From an uncultured Bacteroidales bacterium (lineage in GTDB: Bacteria > Bacteroidota > Bacteroidia > Bacteroidales > Paludibacteraceae), in NCBI GenBank assembly GCA_902780495.1, contig CACZFM010000005.1, positions 42,469 through 106,468 of the forward strand: a stretch of 64,000 nt of DNA. The letters are read 5' to 3'. Shown piece by piece: positions 42,901 through 51,409 of this stretch. A program made the position numbers and the translations under genes. The notes under the pieces were generated by a model. The model did no database searches. It saw only the letters and a list, made by a program, of their open reading frames with translations, and had not been told where the DNA came from. Numbering within the stretch: the stretch's first letter is position 1; each line of letters opens with the position of its first letter.

Positions 42901-44548
42901 CCATGGATACGGACTTCATATTGGAACAATAATAGAAAGCATAGTTTCCAATGCTGGTGACAGAGTTGGCGATCGTGACGGATGTGATGCATCCTCTGTA
43001 AGGATACCAAGGCGCATCGGTACCGGAATAGTCCTTCATGGCTCCCGTTCCGGTAATGGTGAATTCTAACGTACACATATTAAGCGACCACTGTACGTTA
43101 GCCTCATTGCCTGTTGCCCCACAGGTGCCACTGTAAATGTCTGCTGCAAAGGTGGCGGTGTAAGTCTTGGTGCCGGTGACCGTTACCGTACGTGTTTTTT
43201 CAGTACTATTGTCGCTCCACTTTACGAAATGGGCACAATCAGAAGGATATGCCGTCAGTGTGAGTTGGTCTCCATAGTTAAAGGCATGACTGGTATTCAC
43301 GTAATTATGAGTTCCCGGTGAAACAGGATCAACATAGGTCATTTGCGCATATCCCATATCACTGTTATTGGAAGCCATCGTGATGGTATATTTCCGCACG
43401 GTACTACTGAACTGCGCCGTGTAGATCTGGTCTTTGGTTGCCGCGGCTATCGTCGGACTCCAACCGCTGAAGGTATAGGTATATTGCGCCGTTTGTGCTT
43501 TGGTCGGTGTCGAACCCGTATAACTCGGTTTGACGCCATGATTAACCGTCAAGGTCTGCAAGGTTGTGTTACCGTTCTTGAATGTAATCGTATAGGTGTT
43601 TATAGCAAACGTTGCCGTATAGGTCGCATTGGCTTTGATATTACTGATTGTACGTGTGGCGGATGTAACGTTATCGCTCCACTTGACGAAATGATAACCC
43701 GTCTTGGGCGTAGCCGTCAGCGTAGCCGACGCGCCGTAGTTATATGTGCCGCCGCCGGTCACCGTTCCCATTGATGTATTGGCGGAGGTCGCCGTGATGG
43801 TATAGGTATTGATAGCAAACGTCGCTGTATAAGTAGCAGCTGCCGTTACCGTTACAGAACGGGAAGCATTTGTGTTGTTGTCGCTCCACTTGACGAAATG
43901 ATAACCGGTTTTTGCTGTTGCCTTCAAGGTAGCCGTTGCGCCGTGATTGTACGTTCCTCCGCCGGTCACTGTTCCATAGTTGGTGTTGTTGGAGGTTACT
44001 GTTAATTTATAGGTATTGATGGCAAACGTTGCCGTATAGGTTGCGTTAGCAGTCACCGTTACCGTGCGGCTGGCATTGGTGTTGCCATCGCTCCACTGCA
44101 CAAAATGGTAACCGGTCTTCGGCGTCGCCGTCAATGTAGCCGACGCTCCGTGGTTATACGTACCGCCACCTGTCACCGTACCGTAGTTGGTGTTATTGGA
44201 ACTCACCGTCAGCGTATAGGTAGCCACGACGAACGTCGCCGTGTAGGTAGTATTGGTTGTAGGAACCTTGATCGTACGTGTTGCACTGGTGTTATTGTCA
44301 TTCCATTTGGAGAAGCGATAGCCGGTATTCGCCTGAGCAGATATCTGAAGAGATGTTCCACTCGTTGTGGCGATCTGCACCTGTCCGTTGGTGCCCGACC
44401 ACGCATTATTCGCAATTCGCACTTTTCCATACGCGCCATTATTGGCTCTCACCGTGAGGACCACCTTCGCCGCCTGTACATAATTGCTCCCCGCAGCCCC
44501 GATGAGGAGTGCAAGGAGAAGGAGAATTCTATGTGTGCAGCGTGTCAT
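39968..44548 (-). CDS. large surface protein: InlB-type repeats, two BspA leucine-rich regions and FSV-FSQG domain
   Basis: 1526 residues from the ATG at 44548, chosen because it begins a signal peptide (ILLLLALLIGAAGSNYVQA) just inside the promoter at 44576; upstream codons precede it. Order: four to six InlB/Listeria-Bacteroides repeats at about 27-470, a BspA-like LRR_5 region at about 475-800 (units like VTSIGNYAFYYC), one InlB repeat to about 875, the FSVSATQVVYFSQGPLQF domain at about 880-1160 shared with the lipoprotein at 25668-26630, a second LRR region to about 1480, and a first-half InlB unit at the end (YTITVQPSDPTMGTV). No T9SS tail. Likely adhesin or host-interaction protein. 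Confidence 0.85.
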   Translation of the reverse strand: MTRCTHRILLLLALLIGAAGSNYVQAAKVVLTVRANNGAYGKVRIANNAWSGTNGQVQIATTSGTSLQISAQANTGYRFSKWNDNNTSATRTIKVPTTNTTYTATFVVATYTLTVSSNNTNYGTVTGGGTYNHGASATLTATPKTGYHFVQWSDGNTNASRTVTVTANATYTATFAINTYKLTVTSNNTNYGTVTGGGTYNHGATATLKATAKTGYHFVKWSDNNTNASRSVTVTAAATYTATFAINTYTITATSANTSMGTVTGGGTYNYGASATLTATPKTGYHFVKWSDNVTSATRTISNIKANATYTATFAINTYTITFKNGNTTLQTLTVNHGVKPSYTGSTPTKAQTAQYTYTFSGWSPTIAAATKDQIYTAQFSSTVRKYTITMASNNSDMGYAQMTYVDPVSPGTHNYVNTSHAFNYGDQLTLTAYPSDCAHFVKWSDNSTEKTRTVTVTGTKTYTATFAADIYSGTCGATGNEANVQWSLNMCTLEFTITGTGAMKDYSGTDAPWYPYRGCITSVTIANSVTSIGNYAFYYCSNMKSVSMGTGVTSIGDYAFYECNNLTSITIGNHVTSIGIRAFFNCSRLTSITIPPSVTSIRSYAFSGCYAMESLYITNLAAWCNISFGASSASPFYRNDYTNHIGGGNLYVNGTKVTTMTIPNGITEIPNYAFFGFAGVTSIQFNQVTTIGSYAFAACHGLTNVTIPEGVTTIGNNSFAYCTNLQSMSIPASVTSLGSAMMLNCHAQTDIYAHWTENIPTWPSSFTTKAPQSDITLHVPTCMHTQYTGGWANYTIDAETEDRAVSIASNNATYGLVQYNDETPIALIDKQVPCTTTFAVTAVPAEGCHFVEWSDGLLQKTRTLGNLENDTALTALFGPGVPPEIYDDQGGTPLEGALHGAFSVSATQVVYFSQGPLQFNSTLGTHECADGTTKPGTWRFAANQYDVVGDMSVGNVYENGVKCSNTKASATYTGWQDMYCWGASGYNGIEPYKANRPSTTSIAGTNYDWGVYNAISNGGNTPGLWRTPTRAEWNYMFTQRPNALELNAPAVVLSLVTTSTQYYTDNVFTAAQWQEMENAGAVFIPSGGWFSWNSSMWISYFRNTGELWASTGSSTSSQHDVQWGNDRQAYLSASSNHVLEQLRLVSDVGGYTKVRFVGIDSHGDKFVIAYIYVPNGATPVPPEVPERECYTFTGWDQSIAPANGHVTTYTAQYEDLIYSGTCGADGDNLTWTLNACDSTLTISGTGAMANYPALNMPWRDYRTSITSVIISDGVTTIGSHAFNGCSHLTSLTVPPSLTSIGQNAFSGCWAMESVYISDLEAWCNIDFGTYDSSPFCRNGYLIYVGGGDLYVNGTKVTTLTIPDDVTEIKNHAFYGCACITDIQFNQVTSIGNEAFNGCHGLISVTIPEGVTAIGQYGFTYCTHLQSISIPASASSLGTSMLAADNALTDIYVHWTENIPVWPENFTKKSPQSSITLHVPCAASDLYHATDGWNGYNLQAEGGPYTITVQPSDPTMGTVSVEKSTD
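43591..44430 (-). repeat. tandem 207-210-bp coding repeats (about 4)
   Basis: The string TATAGGT with following GCAAACGT recurs at 43591, 43801, 44008 and, diverged, 44215, giving 210, 207 and 207 bp spacing, which is 69-70 residues per InlB-type repeat. Units are similar enough at DNA level to recombine. Confidence 0.85.
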
Positions 44549-44575
44549 GTGCGCGTAGTATATCGAAATCGGGCG

Positions 44576-44583
44576 CAAAGGTA
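44576..44583 (-). promoter_or_regulatory. -7 box of the large surface protein gene
   Basis: TACCTTTG on the minus strand, 28 bp before the chosen ATG, with a six-A run four bases upstream in the spacer. No good TTTG is found 20 bp further, so this promoter looks weak or needs an activator, perhaps the AraC-type protein encoded upstream. Confidence 0.6.
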
Positions 44584-44683
44584 CTACATTTTTTATAGAA
44601 AGCATTCGCAATTTGTACAAAAACACTCTCAAATCGTACAAAAGTGCATAAATTCACCCTGTTTCCCCAAAATCCACACTATA

Positions 44684-46339
44684 TCATGGGGCTGGCGTGA
44701 TGGTCACATTGCCTGTCGCGGCATCGGCGGCATTGCCGGTGATGGTATATGGTCCGCCTTCGTATATAAAAGTGAATTTGGTGTTCCATCCTTTAGCCAC
44801 ATAAGCTCCTGCCTGACCACACGGTATATGCAGCCGTTTTTGAGACGCATCGTGGGGATGGATATCGGCCGGCATATCGGGTACGGCATCGCCTGTCCAT
44901 GAGACATAGACATCCGTTAAAGAAGGTGTATTATGAATAAACATCCCCGCCATAAAAGTTACCGAAGAAGGGATAACAAGCGTAGGAAGACTCGTGCAAT
45001 GTCCGAATGCCAAAACACTGATTGCGGTAAGGGTATTAGGTAGAGAAACAGAGGTAAGGTTAGAACACTGAACAAACGCATGGTTGCCAATGGTGGTAAC
45101 CCCTTCTTCGATTACGATTCGTTGTATCGAGCCTCGATAATTCCACCACGGAATATCCTCATAAGCCCAATAATGCACCATTGCTCCCGTACCGCTGATG
45201 GTGAGCGTGCCGTCACAAAGGTTCCATGTGAGGTTATCGCCATCAGCTCCGCACGTACCGGAAGCAACAGTTTCGTCAACAATGGTATAACTCCACCAGC
45301 GCATTGCTTCTTTATACAAGGGTATCGTTCCGCAAGGCACATGGAGGGTGATGTCTGATTGTGGATATTTGTCGGTAATAGAAGTCGATAAGGAAGGTAT
45401 ATTTTCCGTCCAAGATACATATATATCAGTCAGTGCATCGCAGTTCCACCACACATAATCCCCAAAAGTTGTTAACGAGGCAGGTAAATATATTGTCTGA
45501 AGTTGGGAACAATTCCCGAACGTGTTATAATTGATTGCAGTCACCCCTTCTGGAAACGTGAGGGAGGTCAATCCGTGACAAGCAGCAAAAGCATGGTTAC
45601 CGATAGTGGTCACCTGATTGAACTGAATAGAAGTGATACCCATAAATCCAAAAAAGGCACGATGAGGGATTTCTGTAATGCCGTCTGGAATCCTTAATGT
45701 AGTCACTTTGGTACCATTCACATACAGATTTCCGCCCCCATGGGCAACATCAGAACGGGTATTTCGATAGAAGGGAGAACTGGTATTTGAGCTAAAATTA
45801 ATGTGACACCATGCCGCCAGATCGGTGATATAGACCGACTCCATCGCCCAACAGCCCACGAAAGCACTAGTGCCAATGGATGTGACGGAAGGAGGGATGG
45901 TTATTGATTTTAGAGCGGAGCAATTATAGAAAGCGCTTTGTTCAATAGTCGTCACTTGATTTCCGATGGTAATAGATGGCAATTTTGAACAACCGTAGAA
46001 TGCTGAAGTACCAATGCTGGTCACTCCTGTTCCCATGGACACGGAGGTTAGATTGAAACAATTATAGCAAGTTGCTTGTCCAATCCTGGTGATGCCATTA
46101 GAGATGGAAACGCCTATAATAGATGATCGATAAGAATACCAAGGAATTTGATTTGTATTGGTGTAATCATCTATTGCACCCGTTCCGGAAATAACCAAAA
46201 TAGCCGTTTGTGTATTAAGCGACCAAGTGGCATTGGCGCCGCATGTGCCGCTATACACTGCCGCACGTACATAACTCATCCTTGCGCAACCGAAAAGAAG
46301 CGCGAAAAAGAAGATTATTCTATGTATGCGATGTGCCAT
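44684..46339 (-). CDS. BspA-like leucine-rich repeat surface protein
   Basis: 551 residues. Signal peptide at 1-27. The mature protein opens with VYSGTCGANATWSLN, the same module that precedes the LRR regions of the larger neighbour, then LRR_5/BspA repeats at about 75-330 (VTSIGTSAFYGCSKLPSITIG style), a second SGTCGADG module and more LRRs to about 500. It ends in a first-half InlB unit (YTITGNAADAATGNV then TITPAP). No T9SS tail. After the stop the same frame reads a few codons resembling the continuation (YSVDFGETG), hinting at a once longer protein. BspA proteins bind host or community ligands. Confidence 0.83.
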   Translation of the reverse strand: MAHRIHRIIFFFALLFGCARMSYVRAAVYSGTCGANATWSLNTQTAILVISGTGAIDDYTNTNQIPWYSYRSSIIGVSISNGITRIGQATCYNCFNLTSVSMGTGVTSIGTSAFYGCSKLPSITIGNQVTTIEQSAFYNCSALKSITIPPSVTSIGTSAFVGCWAMESVYITDLAAWCHINFSSNTSSPFYRNTRSDVAHGGGNLYVNGTKVTTLRIPDGITEIPHRAFFGFMGITSIQFNQVTTIGNHAFAACHGLTSLTFPEGVTAINYNTFGNCSQLQTIYLPASLTTFGDYVWWNCDALTDIYVSWTENIPSLSTSITDKYPQSDITLHVPCGTIPLYKEAMRWWSYTIVDETVASGTCGADGDNLTWNLCDGTLTISGTGAMVHYWAYEDIPWWNYRGSIQRIVIEEGVTTIGNHAFVQCSNLTSVSLPNTLTAISVLAFGHCTSLPTLVIPSSVTFMAGMFIHNTPSLTDVYVSWTGDAVPDMPADIHPHDASQKRLHIPCGQAGAYVAKGWNTKFTFIYEGGPYTITGNAADAATGNVTITPAP

Positions 46340-46353
46340 GTGTATGCAAAGTA

Positions 46354-47430
46354 TTACTTTTGTTTATTTTGTTGGCGGTACTGGAGAGGGGTTGTGCCTG
46401 TTATTTCCTTGAAGACGCGATAAAACGTCTGGTCGGAAGTAAAGCCACTCAAAGCAATAGCAGCCGCAATGGCATCGTGGTCGGAAGTATAACGTTTGTC
46501 GCAGAGAATGGTTTGTGCATGTTCCACGCGATAACGCGCAATATACTGCGAGAAACTGAGGCCTGTGCGACGGTTGATGCAGTTAGAGACATAAGTACGG
46601 TTACTACTAATAGCCGTAGCAAGGTCCTGAATGGTAAGGCGTGTATCGGCAAAGAGTTTGTCTTCGCGCAACACCGTTGCAATCCTGTACATCAATTCAT
46701 CGGTTTCTTGGGTTGTAGCCTTATCTTCCCCGTTATTCTCTTCGACGGAAACGGTTTCGACAGGCAATGTGGTATGCGCCGCCACATAACCCAAACCGAA
46801 AAGCAAGGTGGACATAATGACTGCCGGAAGCCCCAGCAACACATTCTCTTCGAAAAAGTCACGTCCGGCAAAATTGAGCAGTATAGATACCACCGCCGTA
46901 ATACCGAACAAGACAAGCAAAATATGCAATGGGCGCAAGAGACGGCTACGCTCATCCGAATAGGTGTCATCCATACGCCGCTGCGTGCGATTCAGCAAGT
47001 GATAACCACGCACCAATACCCAGACAACCAGACAGGCGAAACAAATACGCGCAGCTATACGCATGGATTCGCCCGCATTCCAGCCCAACCATTTGTTGAG
47101 CGGGAACAAGATAGCGATGAGGAGTGCCGGAATAAGGAGGAGTCCCACTTCCAGCCATTTCTTCTCACGCGTCAGCGCGCACAGGTATGCATAATACAAA
47201 GGATAGACACACAAATTCATCACCGAATAGGTCCATTCTCCGACGAAACTCGGCCTGTCGGAGAAATAGAACCAATGGTCGGTGTAAAGCACAGAGGTAG
47301 CTATGTAAAAAATGAGAATCGTTCCTTTAACCCGTGGTTCATTGTCCTGCCGAAACAGACGGATGCAGAAAAACAGGCTCCAGAAGAAGCATACCATCAT
47401 CGGCAACGATATAATCCATTGGTACAGCAT
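46354..47430 (-). CDS. AraC family transcription regulator with N-terminal membrane domain
   Basis: 358 residues. The first 210 residues hold about six to seven hydrophobic helices separated by short loops (for example VCFFWSLFFCIRLF and LLLIPALLIAILFPLN). The last 100 form an AraC/XylS double helix-turn-helix: IQDLATAISSNRTYVSNCIN, then FSQYIARYRVEHAQ and the second helix region GFTSDQTFYRVFKEITGTTPLQYRQ. Membrane-bound AraC regulators of this type sense an external or membrane signal. It lies 14 bp before the BspA gene on the same strand, so it likely controls the surface operon. An 11-bp array lies upstream of its start. Confidence 0.87.
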   Translation of the reverse strand: MLYQWIISLPMMVCFFWSLFFCIRLFRQDNEPRVKGTILIFYIATSVLYTDHWFYFSDRPSFVGEWTYSVMNLCVYPLYYAYLCALTREKKWLEVGLLLIPALLIAILFPLNKWLGWNAGESMRIAARICFACLVVWVLVRGYHLLNRTQRRMDDTYSDERSRLLRPLHILLVLFGITAVVSILLNFAGRDFFEENVLLGLPAVIMSTLLFGLGYVAAHTTLPVETVSVEENNGEDKATTQETDELMYRIATVLREDKLFADTRLTIQDLATAISSNRTYVSNCINRRTGLSFSQYIARYRVEHAQTILCDKRYTSDHDAIAAAIALSGFTSDQTFYRVFKEITGTTPLQYRQQNKQK

Positions 47431-47489
47431 ACGTTACATCTCTGTGAATCTTGGGCTGAAGCAGGCTTTTCTCTGCTTTTCGTTGGCTT

Positions 47490-47544
47490 AATAACCTACT
47501 AATAACCCAATAATAACCCAATAATCACCCAATAATAGCCTAAT
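47490..47544. repeat. 11-bp tandem array between ddh and the AraC gene (5 units)
   Basis: Units AATAACCCAAT, two identical, the other three with one to three changes, exactly 11 bp apart. The array lies between the ddh stop and the AraC start, 60-115 bp upstream of the latter. Confidence 0.9.
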
Positions 47545-47557
47545 CGTTACTCGGAAA

Positions 47558-48424
47558 TTACACGAGGGATAAGGCGTATTCTTCAGAAGCCATCAGGTAG
47601 ATGGGCGCAAGTTCAATCATGGTATAGCAACCAAAGCGCTTCTCCTGTTTCAGTCGCAATGCCGCACGCGCACATGCCGCCATGACTTGCCCCGTCAGTG
47701 CGGGATTGTCAATAGTCATATTGAACTCCAGCCGCTGGTTGTGGGTGGTGCCGCTAACGCCGTTACGGACGAGATTAACACCATGCGCCACATTGTTCAG
47801 CGCACTGACATCCGGCACTTGAATGACATGCGTTTCATCGTGTGCGAAATAATCGTCCGCAAGGATAGCCTTCTCCACCTCGGCAAAATCAGCGCCCGGC
47901 TGCAACTGTACATAAACCATGCGGCGATGGATACCCGTGCCCAACGGAATGGTCATAGACAGCGCATCCGCCACACCCACTTTGGACTTGGCAGCCACCG
48001 TATGCCCCATCGAACGGCCCGGACCGAAATTGGTATAAGTCAATCCCTTAGGCGCAATCGCTTCCATCAAGCAACGAACGACAGAATCCGAGCCCGGATC
48101 CCATCCGGCGGAAAGGATGCTGACCGCCCCACCCTGACGCGCCACTTCCATCAATTCGCGGCGCACAGAGCCAATCCGGGTATGAATATCAAAACTATCC
48201 ACCGTGGGAATACCCGCAGCCAACAACTGCTTGGCACAACGCGGCACTTCACGCGTAGGCGTACAAAGCAGGACAACATCTATTTTGCCCGGTGCTTCCG
48301 CGATAAGGCGGTCCAATTCATTACGATGGTAAACTCCCGCCAACTCCATATCTTCGGCGGCACGCACGGCCTCTTCGGCAGCTTTGCCGACATTGCCGTA
48401 ACCATAAATGGCGATTTTTTTCAT
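47558..48424 (-). CDS. ddh: meso-diaminopimelate D-dehydrogenase
   Basis: 288 residues from the ATG at 48424; the open frame upstream covers the promoter and is excluded. Makes meso-diaminopimelate from tetrahydrodipicolinate in one NADPH-dependent step, for wall and lysine. IAIYGYGNVGKAAEEAV is the dinucleotide-binding loop; LCTPTREVP, DSFDIH, SAGWDPGSDSV and NFGPGRSMGHT are the substrate-site motifs of this enzyme. Single gene with its own promoter, divergent from ppdK. Confidence 0.95.
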   Translation of the reverse strand: MKKIAIYGYGNVGKAAEEAVRAAEDMELAGVYHRNELDRLIAEAPGKIDVVLLCTPTREVPRCAKQLLAAGIPTVDSFDIHTRIGSVRRELMEVARQGGAVSILSAGWDPGSDSVVRCLMEAIAPKGLTYTNFGPGRSMGHTVAAKSKVGVADALSMTIPLGTGIHRRMVYVQLQPGADFAEVEKAILADDYFAHDETHVIQVPDVSALNNVAHGVNLVRNGVSGTTHNQRLEFNMTIDNPALTGQVMAACARAALRLKQEKRFGCYTMIELAPIYLMASEEYALSLV

Positions 48425-48459
48425 AACAGTCTCCCTTTTCAATTTATAAATTGAGGGTG

Positions 48460-48491
48460 CAAAGGTACAAAAACACATTGGATTTACCAAA
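48460..48491 (-). promoter_or_regulatory. promoter of ddh
   Basis: TTTG (48488-48491), 20 bp, TACCTTTG (48460-48467) on the minus strand; the spacer carries a five-T run. Confidence 0.82.
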
Positions 48492-48548
48492 TAAAAATGA
48501 CACTTTTCGGTTGTTTTTTCAATTTTTCTACAAAAAATGCCCAAAAAA

Positions 48549-48580
48549 CTTGCACATATCAAAAAAAAGTGGTACTTTTG
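48549..48580 (+). promoter_or_regulatory. promoter of ppdK
   Basis: CTTG (48549-48552) at the -33 position, 20 bp with an eight-A run, then TACTTTTG (48573-48580). The leader is about 60 nt. Confidence 0.8.
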
Positions 48581-48646
48581 CGGGCTGAAATGAAACAAGC
48601 GTCACAAGCAACGAATTATTAACCAACATAAACATTTAATTACCAA

Positions 48647-51376
48647 ATGGAAAACAAGAAACGCGTTTACACCTTCGGAAATGGTAAGGCCGAAGGGAAT
48701 GCCCAGATGCGTGAGCAATTGGGCGGCAAGGGTGCGAACTGCGCCGAGATGAACCTGGTAGGTGTACCTGTACCTCCCGGATTTACGATTACGACCGACG
48801 TCTGCAACGAGTATTACGAAGTAGGTCAAGAGAAGATTGTTGCTCTTCTGAACAACGATGTAATGGCCGCCGTAAAGCACATTGAGACCTTGATGAACAG
48901 CAAGTTCGGTGATGCCAAGAACCCGCTGCTGGTGAGCGTACGCTCGGGCGCCCGCGCTTCGATGCCGGGTATGATGGATACCATTCTGAACCTGGGTCTG
49001 AATGACGAAGTGGCAGAAGGTATGGTAGCCAAGACGAACAATCCTCACTTTGTGTATGACAGTTACCGCCGTTTCGTACAGATGTACGGCGATGTTGTTC
49101 TGGGCATGAAACCCGTGAACAAGACCGATATCGACCCGTTTGAGAAAATCATCGAAGAGGTGAAGGAAATCCGCGGCATCAAACTGGACAAAGACCTGAA
49201 CGTAGATGAGTTGAAGATGCTGGTTGCCCGCTTCAAAGCAGCCATCAAAGAACAAACCGGCAAGGACTTCCCGAACGACCCGATTGAGCAGTTGTGGGGT
49301 GCCATCTGCGCCGTATTCCGCAGCTGGATGAACGAACGCGCCATCCTGTACCGCAAGATGGAAGGTATTCCAGACGAATGGGGCACCGCTGTCAGCGTTA
49401 TGGCAATGGTATTCGGAAACATGGGTGAGACCTCCGCTACAGGCGTATGCTTCAGCCGTGACGCCGCAACGGGTGAGAACCTGTTCAACGGTGAATATCT
49501 GGTGAACGCACAAGGTGAAGACGTTGTGGCCGGTATCCGTACCCCGCAACAAATCACGCTGGAAGGCAGCCGCCGTTGGGCTAAACTGCAAGGAATCAGC
49601 GAAGAAGAGCGTGCCGCTAAATATCCTTCGATGGAAGAGGCAATGCCCGCGCTGTACAAAGAACTGAACGAAATCCAACAGAAACTGGAAGACCACTATC
49701 GCGATATGCAAGACATGGAGTTCACCGTACAAGAAGGCAAACTCTGGTTCCTGCAGACCCGTAACGGCAAACGCACCGGTTCGGCTATGGTGAAGATTGC
49801 CATGGACCTGGTTCGCGAAGGCGTTATCAGCGAGAAAGAGGCCATCATGCGCTGCGAACCGCAGAAGCTGGATGAGCTGCTCCACCCCGTATTTGACAAG
49901 GACGCTCTGAAGAAAGCCCAAGTGATAACCCAAGGTCTTCCCGCCAGTCCAGGTGCCGCATGCGGCCAAATCGTGTTCCATGCAGATGATGCACAGGCAT
50001 GGCATAAAGACGGTCACAAAGTGGTGATGGTTCGTATCGAGACATCTCCCGAAGACCTGGCAGGTATGTCAGCAGCCGAAGGTATCCTGACCGCCCGTGG
50101 CGGTATGACCAGTCACGCAGCCGTTGTTGCCCGCGGTATGGGTAAGTGCTGCGTATCCGGTGCAGGTGCCATCTTGGTTGACTATGAGAAAAAGACCGTG
50201 ACCATCGAAGGTGTGACCTACAAAGAAGGTGACTATATCTCACTGAACGGTTCGACAGGTCAAGTGTATGCAGGTCAAATCCCGACCAAAGCTGCCGAGT
50301 TGAGCGGTGACTTCAAAGCCCTGATGGACCTCTGCGACAAATATACCCGTCTGCAAGTTCGTACCAATGCCGACACTCCGCATGATGCACAAGTTGCCCG
50401 CGCTTTCGGTGCGAAAGGTATCGGTCTGACCCGTACGGAGCACATGTTCTTCGACGACAAGAAAATCGTTGCCATGCGTGAGATGATTCTCGCCAAAGAC
50501 GCAGCCGGCCGCGAAAAAGCTCTTGCCAAACTGCTGCCCTATCAGAAAGCAGACTTCAAGGGTATTCTGGAAGCTATGGACGGTTGCCCCGTTAACATCC
50601 GTCTGCTTGACCCACCTTTGCACGAGTTCGTTCCCCACGATATGGCCGGACAAGAACAGATGGCAAAAGAAATGGGCGTGACCGTTGAGGAAATCCGTCA
50701 ACGCGTAGACTCTCTGGCAGAAAACAACCCGATGCTCGGTCACCGTGGCTGCCGTTTGGGAATCACCTTCCCTGAGATTACCGCCATGCAAACTCGCGCC
50801 ATCATGTCCGCAGCCTGCGAACTGAAGAAAGAAGGCAAGAACCCGATGCCGGAAATCATGGTTCCGCTAATCGGTATCCTATATGAGCTCAAGCAGCAAA
50901 AGGAAATCATCAATCGCGTAGCTCGCGAAGTATTCAAAGAGTACGGCGTAGAAGTAGAATATGAAGTGGGCACGATGATTGAGATTCCTCGCGCTGCTCT
51001 GACCGCCGACCGTATCGCTACAGAAGCACAATACTTCAGCTTCGGTACGAACGACTTGACCCAGATGACCTTCGGTTACAGCCGTGACGACATCGCTTCC
51101 TTCTTGCCCGTTTATCTGGAGAAGAAGATTCTGAAAGCCGATCCGTTCCAGGTTCTTGACCAGAAAGGTGTAGGCCAACTGATCAAGATGGCCGTAGAAA
51201 AAGGTCGCGCCATCCGTCCGGCTCTGCGTACGGGTATCTGCGGTGAACATGGCGGTGAGCCTAGCTCCGTGAAATATTGCGCACGCGTAGGTATGAACTA
51301 CGCAAGTTGCTCGCCGTTCCGCGTACCTATTGCCCGCCTGGCTGCTGCACAAGCCGCTGTGGAAGACGAGCAATAA
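48647..51376 (+). CDS. ppdK: pyruvate, phosphate dikinase
   Basis: 909 residues. Interconverts PEP and pyruvate with ATP/AMP and PPi/Pi; in anaerobic Bacteroidales it runs in glycolysis or PEP supply. ATP-grasp domain at the N-terminus (VYTFGNGKAEG, GGKGANCAEM), swivelling His domain with LTARGGMTSHAAVVARGMGK, and the C-terminal PEP/pyruvate TIM barrel with SFGTNDLTQMTFGYSRDD and the catalytic CGEHGGEP. Codon use is strongly biased to a few codons, as for highly expressed genes. Followed by a hairpin and the SIMPL gene. Confidence 0.98.
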   Translation: MENKKRVYTFGNGKAEGNAQMREQLGGKGANCAEMNLVGVPVPPGFTITTDVCNEYYEVGQEKIVALLNNDVMAAVKHIETLMNSKFGDAKNPLLVSVRSGARASMPGMMDTILNLGLNDEVAEGMVAKTNNPHFVYDSYRRFVQMYGDVVLGMKPVNKTDIDPFEKIIEEVKEIRGIKLDKDLNVDELKMLVARFKAAIKEQTGKDFPNDPIEQLWGAICAVFRSWMNERAILYRKMEGIPDEWGTAVSVMAMVFGNMGETSATGVCFSRDAATGENLFNGEYLVNAQGEDVVAGIRTPQQITLEGSRRWAKLQGISEEERAAKYPSMEEAMPALYKELNEIQQKLEDHYRDMQDMEFTVQEGKLWFLQTRNGKRTGSAMVKIAMDLVREGVISEKEAIMRCEPQKLDELLHPVFDKDALKKAQVITQGLPASPGAACGQIVFHADDAQAWHKDGHKVVMVRIETSPEDLAGMSAAEGILTARGGMTSHAAVVARGMGKCCVSGAGAILVDYEKKTVTIEGVTYKEGDYISLNGSTGQVYAGQIPTKAAELSGDFKALMDLCDKYTRLQVRTNADTPHDAQVARAFGAKGIGLTRTEHMFFDDKKIVAMREMILAKDAAGREKALAKLLPYQKADFKGILEAMDGCPVNIRLLDPPLHEFVPHDMAGQEQMAKEMGVTVEEIRQRVDSLAENNPMLGHRGCRLGITFPEITAMQTRAIMSAACELKKEGKNPMPEIMVPLIGILYELKQQKEIINRVAREVFKEYGVEVEYEVGTMIEIPRAALTADRIATEAQYFSFGTNDLTQMTFGYSRDDIASFLPVYLEKKILKADPFQVLDQKGVGQLIKMAVEKGRAIRPALRTGICGEHGGEPSSVKYCARVGMNYASCSPFRVPIARLAAAQAAVEDEQ

Positions 51377-51409
51377 GCAGAACAACACGTAAGTTGAACA
51401 TAAACTAAG

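Noticed and set aside
44642..44683. frameshift joining the two BspA-type genes
   Set aside because: The gap contains stops in frame and the downstream gene has its own promoter box and signal peptide, so they are separate genes, though the upstream one may be shortened.
46243..47502. 419-residue open frame on the plus strand
   Set aside because: Antisense to the AraC regulator and the BspA start; no domain pattern.
48602..50017. 471-residue open frame on the minus strand
   Set aside because: Antisense to ppdK with low-complexity His/Phe-rich content; the ppdK frame is a perfect family match.
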